The position numbers and the translations under genes were made by a program. This document shows, one piece after another, positions 27,529-35,387 of a stretch of 64,000 nucleotides of DNA. The stretch comes from an uncultured Prevotellaceae bacterium (GTDB lineage Bacteria > Bacteroidota > Bacteroidia > Bacteroidales > Bacteroidaceae), in the NCBI GenBank assembly GCA_900316645.1, contig ONDP01000003.1:1-64000 (forward strand), given 5' to 3'. The notes under the pieces are model-generated. The model saw only the letters and a list, made by a program, of their open reading frames with translations. It searched no databases and had not been told where the DNA came from. The first letter of the stretch is position 1; every line of letters starts with the position of its first letter.

Positions 27529-27846
27529 ATGCCGACCAGACAACCATCTATCAGTTTTCAATTCCTCCGTAACTACATGGAGAAATTCACCTGGCGCGAT
27601 AAGCGCACAGGGCTGATGACTACTGGCTACAACCCGCCAGCAGGTGCCCAAGACCTCGCTCGTGTTCCCTTTCATGTCCGCTTTGTCACCGGCAAAGGCC
27701 GACGGGAAGAGGGTAATGCCATTTGTCTGAAGGTAGATCGTCGTAAGCACCTTCGTATGATTCAATTTGTAGAGTCAGGAGCCATCCGTTACCTCTACGA
27801 TTTCCTGGTCATCGAAGTGGACGGCACCCGTGTCCTGTCTCATTAA
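27529..27846 (+). CDS. Small basic protein, last gene of late operon
   Basis: 105 aa, 3 nt after the previous stop. Basic (many Arg/Lys) with mixed alpha/beta pattern and no known motif. A strong terminator follows 13 nt later, so it closes the operon that began at late promoter 3. Confidence 0.45.
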   Translation: MPTRQPSISFQFLRNYMEKFTWRDKRTGLMTTGYNPPAGAQDLARVPFHVRFVTGKGRREEGNAICLKVDRRKHLRMIQFVESGAIRYLYDFLVIEVDGTRVLSH

Positions 27847-27859
27847 GGTTTTCTTATAG

Positions 27860-27886
27860 GCCGAGGGTTTGACCTCGGCTTTTTTA
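27860..27886 (+). terminator. Rho-independent terminator
   Basis: GCCGAGG (27860-27866), loop, CCTCGGC (27873-27879), then TTTTTTA. It ends the structural gene run. Confidence 0.85.
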
Positions 27887-27925
27887 CGTTCTTTTTCGTC
27901 TATTTCTAAAATAATTTTGTTTTTT

Positions 27926-27958
27926 CTTGCATATTTCCCATAAAATTTTTACCTTTGC
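27926..27958 (+). promoter_or_regulatory. Bacteroidetes-type promoter
   Basis: CTTG (27926-27929), 20 nt, TACCTTTGC (27950-27958): near-consensus -33/-7 with normal spacing, 28 nt before the ATG of the HTH gene. Confidence 0.6.
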
Positions 27959-27986
27959 ACCATAATTGAATAAAAAAGTATCTCCT

Positions 27987-28367
27987 ATGTCAGTAAAGAA
28001 ACAAGAATCAAAGGGTAAACTTATTACGAAAGACAAAGAACTGACTCCCGCCTGGTATGTTGCCAAGCGTGTGCTCAACGTCCACAACGTGACCTATAAT
28101 GATATGGCTGAAAAGCTGGGTGTGAGCGTCACCACCGTTCACGATCTCTGTAACTATGCCCCCAATATTGTGCGTGTGAAGCAGATGGCCGATGCTCTCG
28201 GTGTCTCATTCTTCGATTTCTTCGACTTCACGCAGGAGGGCAAAGAGGCCGCTGTGCCTGATGCTAACCTCAATGGTCCCACCGTCCCCTGCTCAAAGGC
28301 TATCATCACCTGTCCTCATTGTGGTGAAACGCTCATCACCTCCCTCTCCCTCTTCCCGAAGTCATAA
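27987..28367 (+). CDS. Helix-turn-helix regulator with C-terminal CxxC
   Basis: 126 aa from ATG 27987; the TTG at 27966 is too close to the promoter to be a good start. Residues about 30-75 form a Cro/C1-type HTH (YNDMAEKLGVSVTTVHDLCN) and a hydrophobic helix follows (MADALGVSFFDFFDF). Near the end a CPHCGE motif may bind zinc with partners outside or in a dimer. It has its own promoter and lies between a terminator and a secreted-protein gene, so it looks like lysogeny-expressed cargo. Target unknown. Confidence 0.65.
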   Translation: MSVKKQESKGKLITKDKELTPAWYVAKRVLNVHNVTYNDMAEKLGVSVTTVHDLCNYAPNIVRVKQMADALGVSFFDFFDFTQEGKEAAVPDANLNGPTVPCSKAIITCPHCGETLITSLSLFPKS

Positions 28368-28411
28368 TTTCATTGCTTCATTATTTCATTAACTCATAAA
28401 TTCATAAATAT

Positions 28412-28915
28412 ATGAAGAAACTAATTATCTCCTTTCTCCTGATGGCTATTTGCTGTCTCTCTGCATCCGCACAGGTGGAGTTCTCGAAGTTCAAACTGAG
28501 TAAGGATGAGCCATTCGGTGCTTTCCCTGGGCGTAAGATGCTGAACACGAAATTCAAAGTCACTGCTGACCGTGACCTGAAGTATTTGCTCGTTGACTAT
28601 TATATCGTGAATGCTGTTGGTGATGTGATCTCAGGCGCAACAGAGGGTTTCAAGAATGATACACTGGAGTACATCAAACCCAAACGCATGGAGTGTACTG
28701 GTCCTTTCAAGGCTGGTAAGTCGTTTTCTCCTTGGGTTAGTGGTGTTGTCACCTACCCCAACAAAGAAATCACGGCATTCCCGTTCCAGATACAGGTCAT
28801 GTATATGGGCACCGAAGAGTGGATAACGATTCCCATCACAAAAGAAAACCTTGCTACCTATTTCCCATGCCTGCAATGGATGGAGTATAGCCGTAAGAAC
28901 AAAAAGATACTATAA
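28412..28915 (+). CDS. Secreted protein, likely lysogenic-conversion cargo
   Basis: 167 aa. A clear signal peptide (KKLIISFLLMAICCLSASA, cut before Gln) and no lipobox; the mature part is about 147 residues with beta-rich pattern and no recognised domain. It is preceded by CATNAATT-type repeats and followed by a terminator. Export to the periplasm together with an HTH gene under a separate promoter suggests cargo expressed from the lysogen, for example surface modification or superinfection exclusion; this is inference. Confidence 0.6.
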   Translation: MKKLIISFLLMAICCLSASAQVEFSKFKLSKDEPFGAFPGRKMLNTKFKVTADRDLKYLLVDYYIVNAVGDVISGATEGFKNDTLEYIKPKRMECTGPFKAGKSFSPWVSGVVTYPNKEITAFPFQIQVMYMGTEEWITIPITKENLATYFPCLQWMEYSRKNKKIL

Positions 28916-28980
28916 CCACATAATTTCTCACCGCATACTATGTGTATGCACATGAATCTTCTTTTCTTCCATGTAGCCAG

Positions 28981-29008
28981 CCCAGCAGCCACGAACTGCT
29001 GGGTTTTC
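28981..29008 (+). terminator. Rho-independent terminator
   Basis: CCCAGCAG (28981-28988), loop, CTGCTGGG (28996-29003), then TTTTCTT. Its T-tract runs into an iteron. Confidence 0.8.
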
Positions 29009-29400
29009 TTTGGGGTAAAACTTCGTAACCATTACCCCTAAACCATCAAGTTTTATACCTCTCTATACTTTTCTATACCTGAGTCCTATACCTTTCTATT
29101 TTCATTGGGGTTTTGGGAAGATCCCAAATGTTTCCCCAATTCATAGGTCAATCCCAAATGACCTAAACCAAAATACCAACCTTTGTACCAAAATACTAAC
29201 CCTCATAATCAAAAATACCAAGGTTTGTACCAACCTTTGTATCAACTATTGCTTTGTTTCATCAGTTCATATCCTCATTATTTCATCTTTTCATCAGTCC
29301 ATTATTTAATGAATTGATGAAATAATGAATTTTTATTTTTCTCCGCTTTTCTATACTTAATGTTTTGAAAATTAGCAGGTTGCAAAACGGGCACTCCGAA
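29009..29400. repeat. Noncoding repeat region with Rep-type iteron and phased repeats
   Basis: Contains no convincing gene. 29009-29030 (TTTGGGGT-N7-CGTAACC) matches the iterons around the rep gene, with a half-site at 29031-29044. TATAC repeats at 29054, 29064, 29074 and 29087 are spaced by about one helical turn. Between 29160 and 29250 ACCAACCTTTGTA repeats twice, and AAGGTT/AACCTT arms form inverted repeats. A perfect 13-bp inverted repeat (29275-29287 with 29316-29328) is followed by a T-rich stretch. The design suits an origin, incompatibility or partition site. Confidence 0.6.
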
Positions 29401-29459
29401 AGTAGGGTTCCCAAAAATATTCGCAATTTACTGATTTTCAGAGGTACGGCCCAAGAAAA

Positions 29460-29900
29460 ACACCCCTAAACTCACGCGAGACTCGCCGCCACAGTGGAGC
29501 GCAACCTCCACCCCCTACCCCCTGGAGCCGGTGAAATATGCCGGCGGGGTGTGAAGCGGTGCCCAGGGTGCCCGCGCTGGTGCGAAGCGGTGACAGTTCC
29601 AGCCAGATCGAGAGCCAGAGACCAGGCGCGAGGGGTCGGCCTGTTATCAGCTGTGTCCGGTGGGCTGCTGGTGTGCTGTCGCTCATCGGTGCGAGATCAT
29701 GCGCCCGCGCTGCTGGTGCTCTTCATGCCTGAAGGGTGCCCAGGGTGCCCGCGCTGGTGCTCACTGTTGCCAGCGGTGGCCGGTGTGCTGGTGCTCATCG
29801 GTGCGAGATCATGCGCCCGCGCTGCTGGTGCTTTTCATGCCTGAAGGGTGCCAGGGGTGCCCGCGCTGGTGCTCCCTGAGTGCCGCCGGCTATATTATAT
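29460..29900. repeat. GC-rich region with 82-bp direct repeat, 112-bp period
   Basis: 29681-29762 and 29793-29874 are nearly identical direct repeats starting GCTCATCGGTGCGAGATCAT; part of the unit also occurs at 29557-29582. The segment is strikingly GC-rich against its AT-rich neighbours. Open frames through it are short, overlapping and low-complexity (Cys/Arg/Pro-rich), so I see no real gene. It might be foreign DNA, a structural RNA or a recombination substrate. Confidence 0.55.
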
Positions 29901-29973
29901 ATAATGTGTAAACGGCAAAAAATAAGCGAAAACAAAAAATTTTCAAGAAAAAACGAAATTTTTTCGCTTTTTG

Positions 29974-30006
29974 TTTGGTGGTTTCAAATATTCTTTGTAC
30001 CTTTGC
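29974..30006 (+). promoter_or_regulatory. Leading-region promoter, copy 1
   Basis: TTTG (29974-29977), 20 nt, TACCTTTGC (29998-30006), with TTTTTTCGCTTTTT upstream. The same arrangement is found at 37092 and 39546. Confidence 0.75.
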
Positions 30007-30028
30007 ACCAGATAATTAAATAATAACC

Positions 30029-30042
30029 GCCTCCAGAGAGGC
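30029..30042 (+). promoter_or_regulatory. Covarying leader hairpin, copy 1
   Basis: ACC, then GCCTC-CAGA-GAGGC, then ACAAAACA and the ATG at 30060. Copies 2-4 (37145, 39608, 34765) keep the flanks but have different stem bases that still pair. Confidence 0.6.
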
Positions 30043-30059
30043 ACAAAACATTTAAAGAT

Positions 30060-30410
30060 ATGATTAAAACATCGCTTTTCTTTTCGCTCATGGAGATTGC
30101 AGCAGCAAACCCAGCAGGCTTTACAGTTGACGCAAACACCTTGCAACCAATTAACAAAGGTTACGCCGTCGCAGTCGCAGAGACTCAAAACAGCTTTGGC
30201 GATTATGGTCTTTTAAAGGTCATCGAGCACCAGAGCACACACCCCGCAACCGTCCAGGCGTTTGGCGGTTGGCTTGACAGCAAAAGCAACCAATTTTATT
30301 TTGATTGTACCATCATTTGCAGCGATTTAGAGACAGCCAAGGAGCTTGGCCGCCGTAATAATCAGCTCGCGATCTTCGACCTCGAAAACTTGGAAGAAAT
30401 CAGGCTTTAA
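30060..30410 (+). CDS. Small conserved-type protein of mobile elements, unknown
   Basis: 116 aa. Opens with IKTSLFFSLMEIAAANPAGF and continues with KGYAVAVAETQNSFG, a pattern I have seen in small proteins on Bacteroidetes plasmids and phages, but no function is known to me. No signal peptide (the start is hydrophobic but has no cleavage site). It has its own promoter and leader hairpin and heads the 30-34 kb gene set. Confidence 0.55.
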   Translation: MIKTSLFFSLMEIAAANPAGFTVDANTLQPINKGYAVAVAETQNSFGDYGLLKVIEHQSTHPATVQAFGGWLDSKSNQFYFDCTIICSDLETAKELGRRNNQLAIFDLENLEEIRL

Positions 30411-30467
30411 AGCCTGGTTTCTCTCCCGCTTAGATAATAGAGTAATAACCCGCTAAAATATCCCGCT

Positions 30468-30677
30468 ATGATTATAGAAATAGATTATAAACGCGCAAAT
30501 CTGGACTTTAGAAAAGCCCTGGCCGCTTCTCTCGGTGTTGCCGCTTCTCGTATTGAGGTCTTAGTGACTCCCGCAAAGTCTTTGATACCTTTTTGTGCTG
30601 ACTGGCGCACCGTTGCCAGCTGTGCGGATGCTGTCGCAAAGGTTGACGGCGAATTATTACAGTTAAATATCATCTAA
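30468..30677 (+). CDS. Small protein, unknown
   Basis: 69 aa. Alpha/beta, soluble, without recognised motif. It stands in the same operon as the genes around it, and its high use of GCC/GCT codons is like the large polyvalent gene downstream. Confidence 0.45.
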   Translation: MIIEIDYKRANLDFRKALAASLGVAASRIEVLVTPAKSLIPFCADWRTVASCADAVAKVDGELLQLNII

Positions 30678-30690
30678 TAAATGCAAAGTT

Positions 30691-30864
30691 ATGAATAAGA
30701 CAGAAAACACCCCCGCGAACATTTACGCCCAATTTGGCCCCCTCGGTCTTTTCTTCCGACTGGTTGACAGATACCCCCGTATTTCTTCCGCTATCCTCTG
30801 GGCTTTCTCCCTCTGGGCTGTCGCTTACATCTTTTTAAATTATCGCTTTACAACTTATTTATAA
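30691..30864 (+). CDS. Single-span membrane protein, unknown
   Basis: 57 aa: ATG 30691, TAA 30862-30864. A charged N-terminus is followed by one membrane span (about residues 32-50: SAILWAFSLWAVAYIF). It is placed between two genes of the same strand and composition. No homologue recognised. Confidence 0.5.
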   Translation: MNKTENTPANIYAQFGPLGLFFRLVDRYPRISSAILWAFSLWAVAYIFLNYRFTTYL

Positions 30865-30916
30865 ATCGCTCTTTATAGCATCCCCAAATTATCACCAACT
30901 TTTAAAATTTTGAATT

Positions 30917-33900
30917 ATGAATACTTCAGTAAATACCCCCGCAAACGTGAACACAAACCGAGTAAATAACACCGCCGCCAAGATCGAGGACTTTGGCCAG
31001 AAGATAGGAGGCGCAAGAAAAGACTATTATGCCGAGTGGCGCGAGTTTTCCGAGCGTCTGGCCGGTGTCTCTGTCGATGCCCTGAAAAAATCCGCGCTTT
31101 CTAAGCTGGTGAACCTTCCCGACCTCGCCCGCCTGTTTGCGTCTGGTGCCATCACTGCCGACGCTGCCCGCGCTATTTGGACGCTCTGGCGGTCTGTCGA
31201 TCATCGCCCTGGCCTGGGCTATCGTTTGAACCGATGGGCAGAAGAGACAGCCGCAAAGGTGGCCCAGATCGCCGCAATCATGGCCGGCGAAGAGGTGCCC
31301 GCCAAGCTGCGCGAAAAAACCGATTACCAGGTAATGACCGCCGCAAACTGGCCCGCACAGCCGTTCAGCTTTGGCCGCTTCTCTGTCGAGCGTCCCGACT
31401 GGTTCAGTAGTGAGTGGCGAGTGGTAGCCGGTAGCCGCTATTATAGCCGCTGTGCGAAATTAGAGGAAGTGCCCGCCGCCATCGCTGAAGCCATCGCCAA
31501 AGACTCAGAAGAGCGAGCAAAAGGCCCCGCCCTGGCTGTTTATGTGACACGCGCCGGACAGTATTTTGTGGCCGTTAAAGGTAAGCCGGAAATCTGTTTG
31601 AAAAAGTTTGATGACAGAGCCGCCGCGTACACTGCCGCCCGTGAGGATCGCGCCGCCCTCATTGAGAGATACAACAACCTGCGCACCGTTCCCGCGCTAC
31701 GTCGTGACTGGAACCGCCCCCGCTTGGGTGAGGACTGGCGCAAAGGTGAGAATATGACCCCCGAAGCATTCGCCGCCGCTCTTCCCTTCCGTGGTGTCGA
31801 GTTTGGCAACTGGGTGAACCAGACAGAACGCGCCGCCCTTCTTAACTCAGCTTTTGACGGTTTCCACGATCTCGCCGCCGTCTGGGGCATGAAGCCCGAA
31901 GAAATGACCCTTTGCGGCTCTCTGGCTTTTGCTTTTGCCTCTCGTGGTATTCCTGGAGCAATGGCCCATTATGAGAGCGGCCACGAGGTTATAAATTTAA
32001 CCAAGAAAAGCGGGGCCGGCTGCATGGCTCACGAGTGGTTCCACGCTGCCGACTGGTTCGCAGGCAATGGCCACGCCCAGACAGAGCACCCAACAGACAG
32101 CGACGCAGGCCGCGCCGCTTCTGCCCTGGTTGCTGCCATCAAGAAAACCGACTTTTATAGACGGTCGCAGGAATTAGTGACCTATAGCCCGAAGGGTTCC
32201 TATTGGGTGGAAAATTGCGAGCTTGCCGCCCGTGGTTTTGAAGGTGTTATGCTGGTTTTGTTGGATGCTGCCGGCATCTGTTCCGACTTCCTGGTAAATG
32301 TGAATAGCTGGGACGCTTTCACGGCTGCCGATGTCGAGCACCGCTCCAGCATTTACCCCTATCCGTCAGCCGCTGAAGCTGCCGAGCTGCTGCCCTATTA
32401 TCTGGACTTTTTCCGCGCTGTCTTCGGTGCTCATGTTCAGGTATGCGCCGCCGCTCTGATGGCCGCAGAGCAGGCCACAGAGAAAGCCAACCAGGAGCGA
32501 GCAATAACAGCCGCTAAACGTGAGCGCGAGGCCGCAGAGAAGAAAGCAGCCGAGGAAGCCGAGAGACAGGCCCGCGAGCAGGAGCAACAGAGACAGGAGG
32601 CCGAGCGCGAGGCCAAGGCCGCAGAGATCGCCGCCGTGCTGTCCGATATTCCAGGAGTAACCGCCGCCCGTCGTATGGCTTGCAATGGTGGTGCCCTTGC
32701 TGTGTGTGCTTTATGGGATGCCCAAATTATCACCGTTTTTGCAACTGCCGCAGAAGCTAAGACGATGACCGCCCAGGAGATCGCCGCCCGCGTCTCTGTC
32801 CTGCAATATAAGCGCAAGCCAGCCCGCACAAAAAACCCGATGATCCACGCCCGCGCCCACTCTGTCGAGTTCTGCAAATGGGATGCCGCCGAGTTCCTGG
32901 AGTGGATTGCCAACGGTGCCGGCCTGTCGCGCTTTGCTTGGGAGTTCGCAGAATTGGCCGCCAAGTATGGCCGCCAGCCTGCCGACTTCAGAGCAGAAGC
33001 CGAGAAGATGGCCGCCGACCTTGAAAGCCTGAAGGCTGCACAGGCCCAGAAATGGGCACAGGAGAGCGAGCAGGCCACCGAGCAGACCAACACCAAGGCC
33101 GAGCCGAGAAAAGCCAGCAGAAGCGACGAAAACGCCGCGCCCGCTGAGTGCTTGCAACTGGTCGAGATTGCCAACGGTGTGGCCGTCATTCCTGCCGATG
33201 GTTACGACTACCGCGCTACCCTGTTTAATCGCCGCCAGATTAAGGCGCACGGCTGCCGCTGGAATAAAGACAGCCAGCAATGGGAAGCCACCGCCGTCGC
33301 TGATGTTGCCAACGTCCGCGCATGGTTCGCACAGTCTGCCCCCGCTGCCGATGAGCAGCAGGAGCAGACCCAGGAGCCAGCAGCCGCCGCACCCGTTGCA
33401 GAGACCACCGAGGCCGCGCCTGTTATAGAGTCTGCGAAAAATCAGGCTCCCACCCTCCCCGACTGGCTCCACGTTGGCGCAATGGTCGAGACGATGCCCC
33501 GCACGATGTTAGACTCTCGCTGCCGTCCTGTCGAGGTGCCTGCCGAGGTGCTGAAGGTGACAGCCATCACCGATGAATGGGTAGAAATGCAGAACGAGAA
33601 GAGCTGCGAGAGCGTCAGAATAGAAAATGCGGTTATGTCCCTGCGTCCCTATTATAGTGAGAGTGAGAAATTAGAGCTTTTAGAGTCTGCACTTGCTGCC
33701 GATGAGCAGCAGGAGCAACTCCAGGAGCAGCAGCCGGAACCGTCTCAGGAAAAGCCCGCCCGCGTCTGTCTCTATGACATTGCAACCAATCAGCGCACCC
33801 CAGAATGGCGCACGAGTTTTGCAGACATGCAGATCGCCCAGGAGTGGCTACAACGCGCCATGAATGGCACAGGAGCACTGGCCGCCGATGCTGTTGACGT

Positions 33901-34375
33901 TATAGACGTTAATCCCTATTGGGGTGTATATTATAGCCATAGAAATAAAGAATATATATGTCTGTTTCTTGTGGCTGAGAATGAGAAGCCGGAATATCGC
34001 GCCGAGGAATTGCGCCACAGGCTTACAGAAGGCCGTGAGCGTCATATCTGTGCCCGACTGGAGAAAGCTATCACAGAGGCAACAGAAAGCGGCCACGCCT
34101 ATATTATAGAGGTCGATGGAGATTGCAGTCGCTTAGTGATTGAGCCAGACCCACGCCACCCCAACGCCCTGCGCTGGACGTGGTACGAGGGTGCCGAAGT
34201 CGATGAGCGACACACCGAGCAGACAGCCGCGCAATGTGCCTCTATTGCCTACACATTCCGCGAGGGTCACGCCTTAGAGTTAGGACTCCAGACCACCACG
34301 CCCAAGGCCGTGAACTTTGCCGACTACTCAGATCTGCCGGTCGTGCCACTTCAAAAAGTGGCCGCCGCTGGCTGA
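30917..34375 (+). CDS. Large polyvalent protein with HExxH (LPD-like) domain
   Basis: 1152 aa. Residues about 320-500 hold a zincin-like domain with H372-E-W-F-H376 in MAHEWFHAADWF after CGSLAFAFASRGIPGAMAHY, matching large polyvalent-associated domains (LPD family) of phage and conjugative polyvalent proteins. Residues 530-580 are an Ala/Glu/Arg coiled coil. Near 770-800 is a GCRWNKDSQQWEA motif (DUF5710-like). The C-terminal third is unassigned. Polyvalent proteins enter the new host with the DNA to counter defences (Iyer and co-workers). The gene is clearly richer in GC than most neighbours, suggesting separate origin. Confidence 0.7.
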   Translation: MNTSVNTPANVNTNRVNNTAAKIEDFGQKIGGARKDYYAEWREFSERLAGVSVDALKKSALSKLVNLPDLARLFASGAITADAARAIWTLWRSVDHRPGLGYRLNRWAEETAAKVAQIAAIMAGEEVPAKLREKTDYQVMTAANWPAQPFSFGRFSVERPDWFSSEWRVVAGSRYYSRCAKLEEVPAAIAEAIAKDSEERAKGPALAVYVTRAGQYFVAVKGKPEICLKKFDDRAAAYTAAREDRAALIERYNNLRTVPALRRDWNRPRLGEDWRKGENMTPEAFAAALPFRGVEFGNWVNQTERAALLNSAFDGFHDLAAVWGMKPEEMTLCGSLAFAFASRGIPGAMAHYESGHEVINLTKKSGAGCMAHEWFHAADWFAGNGHAQTEHPTDSDAGRAASALVAAIKKTDFYRRSQELVTYSPKGSYWVENCELAARGFEGVMLVLLDAAGICSDFLVNVNSWDAFTAADVEHRSSIYPYPSAAEAAELLPYYLDFFRAVFGAHVQVCAAALMAAEQATEKANQERAITAAKREREAAEKKAAEEAERQAREQEQQRQEAEREAKAAEIAAVLSDIPGVTAARRMACNGGALAVCALWDAQIITVFATAAEAKTMTAQEIAARVSVLQYKRKPARTKNPMIHARAHSVEFCKWDAAEFLEWIANGAGLSRFAWEFAELAAKYGRQPADFRAEAEKMAADLESLKAAQAQKWAQESEQATEQTNTKAEPRKASRSDENAAPAECLQLVEIANGVAVIPADGYDYRATLFNRRQIKAHGCRWNKDSQQWEATAVADVANVRAWFAQSAPAADEQQEQTQEPAAAAPVAETTEAAPVIESAKNQAPTLPDWLHVGAMVETMPRTMLDSRCRPVEVPAEVLKVTAITDEWVEMQNEKSCESVRIENAVMSLRPYYSESEKLELLESALAADEQQEQLQEQQPEPSQEKPARVCLYDIATNQRTPEWRTSFADMQIAQEWLQRAMNGTGALAADAVDVIDVNPYWGVYYSHRNKEYICLFLVAENEKPEYRAEELRHRLTEGRERHICARLEKAITEATESGHAYIIEVDGDCSRLVIEPDPRHPNALRWTWYEGAEVDERHTEQTAAQCASIAYTFREGHALELGLQTTTPKAVNFADYSDLPVVPLQKVAAAG

Positions 34376-34383
34376 CTCTTTCA

Positions 34384-34450
34384 GGGTGGGGCCTGTGACC
34401 GATCAAGTGCCAACGGCCTCCTACCACAGCGGCACCGCCCCACCCTCTTT
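34384..34450 (+). terminator. Terminator-like hairpin containing a conserved 29-bp element
   Basis: AGGGTGGGGC (34383-34392) pairs with GCCCCACCCT (34437-34446), followed by CTTT. The loop holds 34407-34435, nearly identical to 36926-36954: GTGCC, then GGCCTCCTACCACAGC, then GGCAC, whose ends pair. Both copies have GTGACCGA shortly upstream. Confidence 0.55.
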
Positions 34451-34502
34451 ATAGAACATCTGAAAATTCACAGTTTTCATAAATTCATAAATTCATTAAG
34501 TC

Positions 34503-34748
34503 ATGGTTATCATTAATGGTCATAAGCTCTATGAGGTGCCTTCATCGTGTGGAACATGCCCGTTCCTTCTGACTGGCAACACCGATTGCCCTGGTGTAGG
34601 TTCTGGATATAGCAAAGGCATTTGCCTCCAGTGGGATGAAACACACCACACCTGGGCACACATCCCCAGACGTTGTGAAAAGCTCTTCAAGCAGGCTTTT
34701 GCCCTATACGATGACAGCGGCATGGATTTAGTAATCACTAAGAAATAA
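34503..34748 (+). CDS. Small Cys-rich protein, possible zinc binder
   Basis: 81 aa. Cysteines at SCGTCPF, DCPG and ICLQW plus a late RRCEKLF could bind a metal ion. Soluble and full of hydrophilic residues. CATNAATT-type leader repeats precede the ATG. It lies between the large polyvalent gene and a second hairpin leader. No function known. Confidence 0.5.
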   Translation: MVIINGHKLYEVPSSCGTCPFLLTGNTDCPGVGSGYSKGICLQWDETHHTWAHIPRRCEKLFKQAFALYDDSGMDLVITKK

Positions 34749-34764
34749 TAATTTTTATTAACCG

Positions 34765-34778
34765 AGCTGCAAGGCTCA
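34765..34778 (+). promoter_or_regulatory. Covarying leader hairpin, copy 4
   Basis: ACC, then GAGC-TGCAAG-GCTC, then ACTAAACA and the ATG at 34795. The stem is short (4 bp) but placed as in copies 1-3. No class 2 promoter is seen directly upstream. Confidence 0.4.
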
Positions 34779-34794
34779 CTAAACATTAAGTAAT

Positions 34795-35028
34795 ATGATA
34801 CTACGAATTATTAACGAATGGAAAGATGGCACTCGTCAAGAATCAGCAGATAACTATGGTGTATCTACTGGACGCTATAAGTTGGCATGTATGACTACAT
34901 CGGCTAAGACTTACCACCCTGATACCTTCAAGAATATCGAACGTGGTTTCCAGTATGTAAGTAACAATCCCTATAAATACAAGAATCCATGTACTACTAC
35001 TGTAACACTCGAAAGAGGTTGGGTATAG
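34795..35028 (+). CDS. Small protein, unknown
   Basis: 77 aa, soluble, with many Lys/Tyr/Thr residues and no known motif. The upstream hairpin leader and CATNAATT repeats after the stop mark it as a real gene of the leading-region set. Confidence 0.45.
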   Translation: MILRIINEWKDGTRQESADNYGVSTGRYKLACMTTSAKTYHPDTFKNIERGFQYVSNNPYKYKNPCTTTVTLERGWV

Positions 35029-35059
35029 ACATTTTATAAATTCATTAATTCATTAAGTT

Positions 35060-35335
35060 ATGACAACGAGCGAAGTTTTTGGTTTGATCAAGCGACTTTA
35101 TTCAGGTTGTGGCATTGCCGAGCCAGTTGTGCGCCATGAGCATACGAATCGTTTTGGCGATACGTTGGTAGAAGTTGAGCACCCCTATCGCAGTAAGTAT
35201 CTCCAGATAGTCTATAATGGTGAGCAGATAAAAGGCCCTATCCTTGACTGTTGGATAAATCCTAACTATCTGTGTCGTTACAACTCTTCCAGTGAGATAG
35301 CAAACATTGAGCAGCTTCAGAAGTGGGCTGCATAA
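35060..35335 (+). CDS. Small protein, unknown
   Basis: 91 aa. Mixed alpha/beta, no motif recognised. It begins after a CATNAATT-type leader and is followed by another before the methyltransferase gene. Confidence 0.45.
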   Translation: MTTSEVFGLIKRLYSGCGIAEPVVRHEHTNRFGDTLVEVEHPYRSKYLQIVYNGEQIKGPILDCWINPNYLCRYNSSSEIANIEQLQKWAA

Positions 35336-35387
35336 ACTCACCACTTCATTAATTCATCAAGTTATTAATTCATTAAAATATAAGATT

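Noticed and set aside
28916-29900. CRISPR array in the repeat region
   Set aside because: Repeats are degenerate, of different lengths and without regular unique spacers.
29494-29911. Three overlapping plus-strand frames of 64-116 aa in the GC-rich region
   Set aside because: They use different frames of the same 112-bp repeats, give Cys/Arg/Pro-rich low-complexity peptides, and have no leader or promoter.
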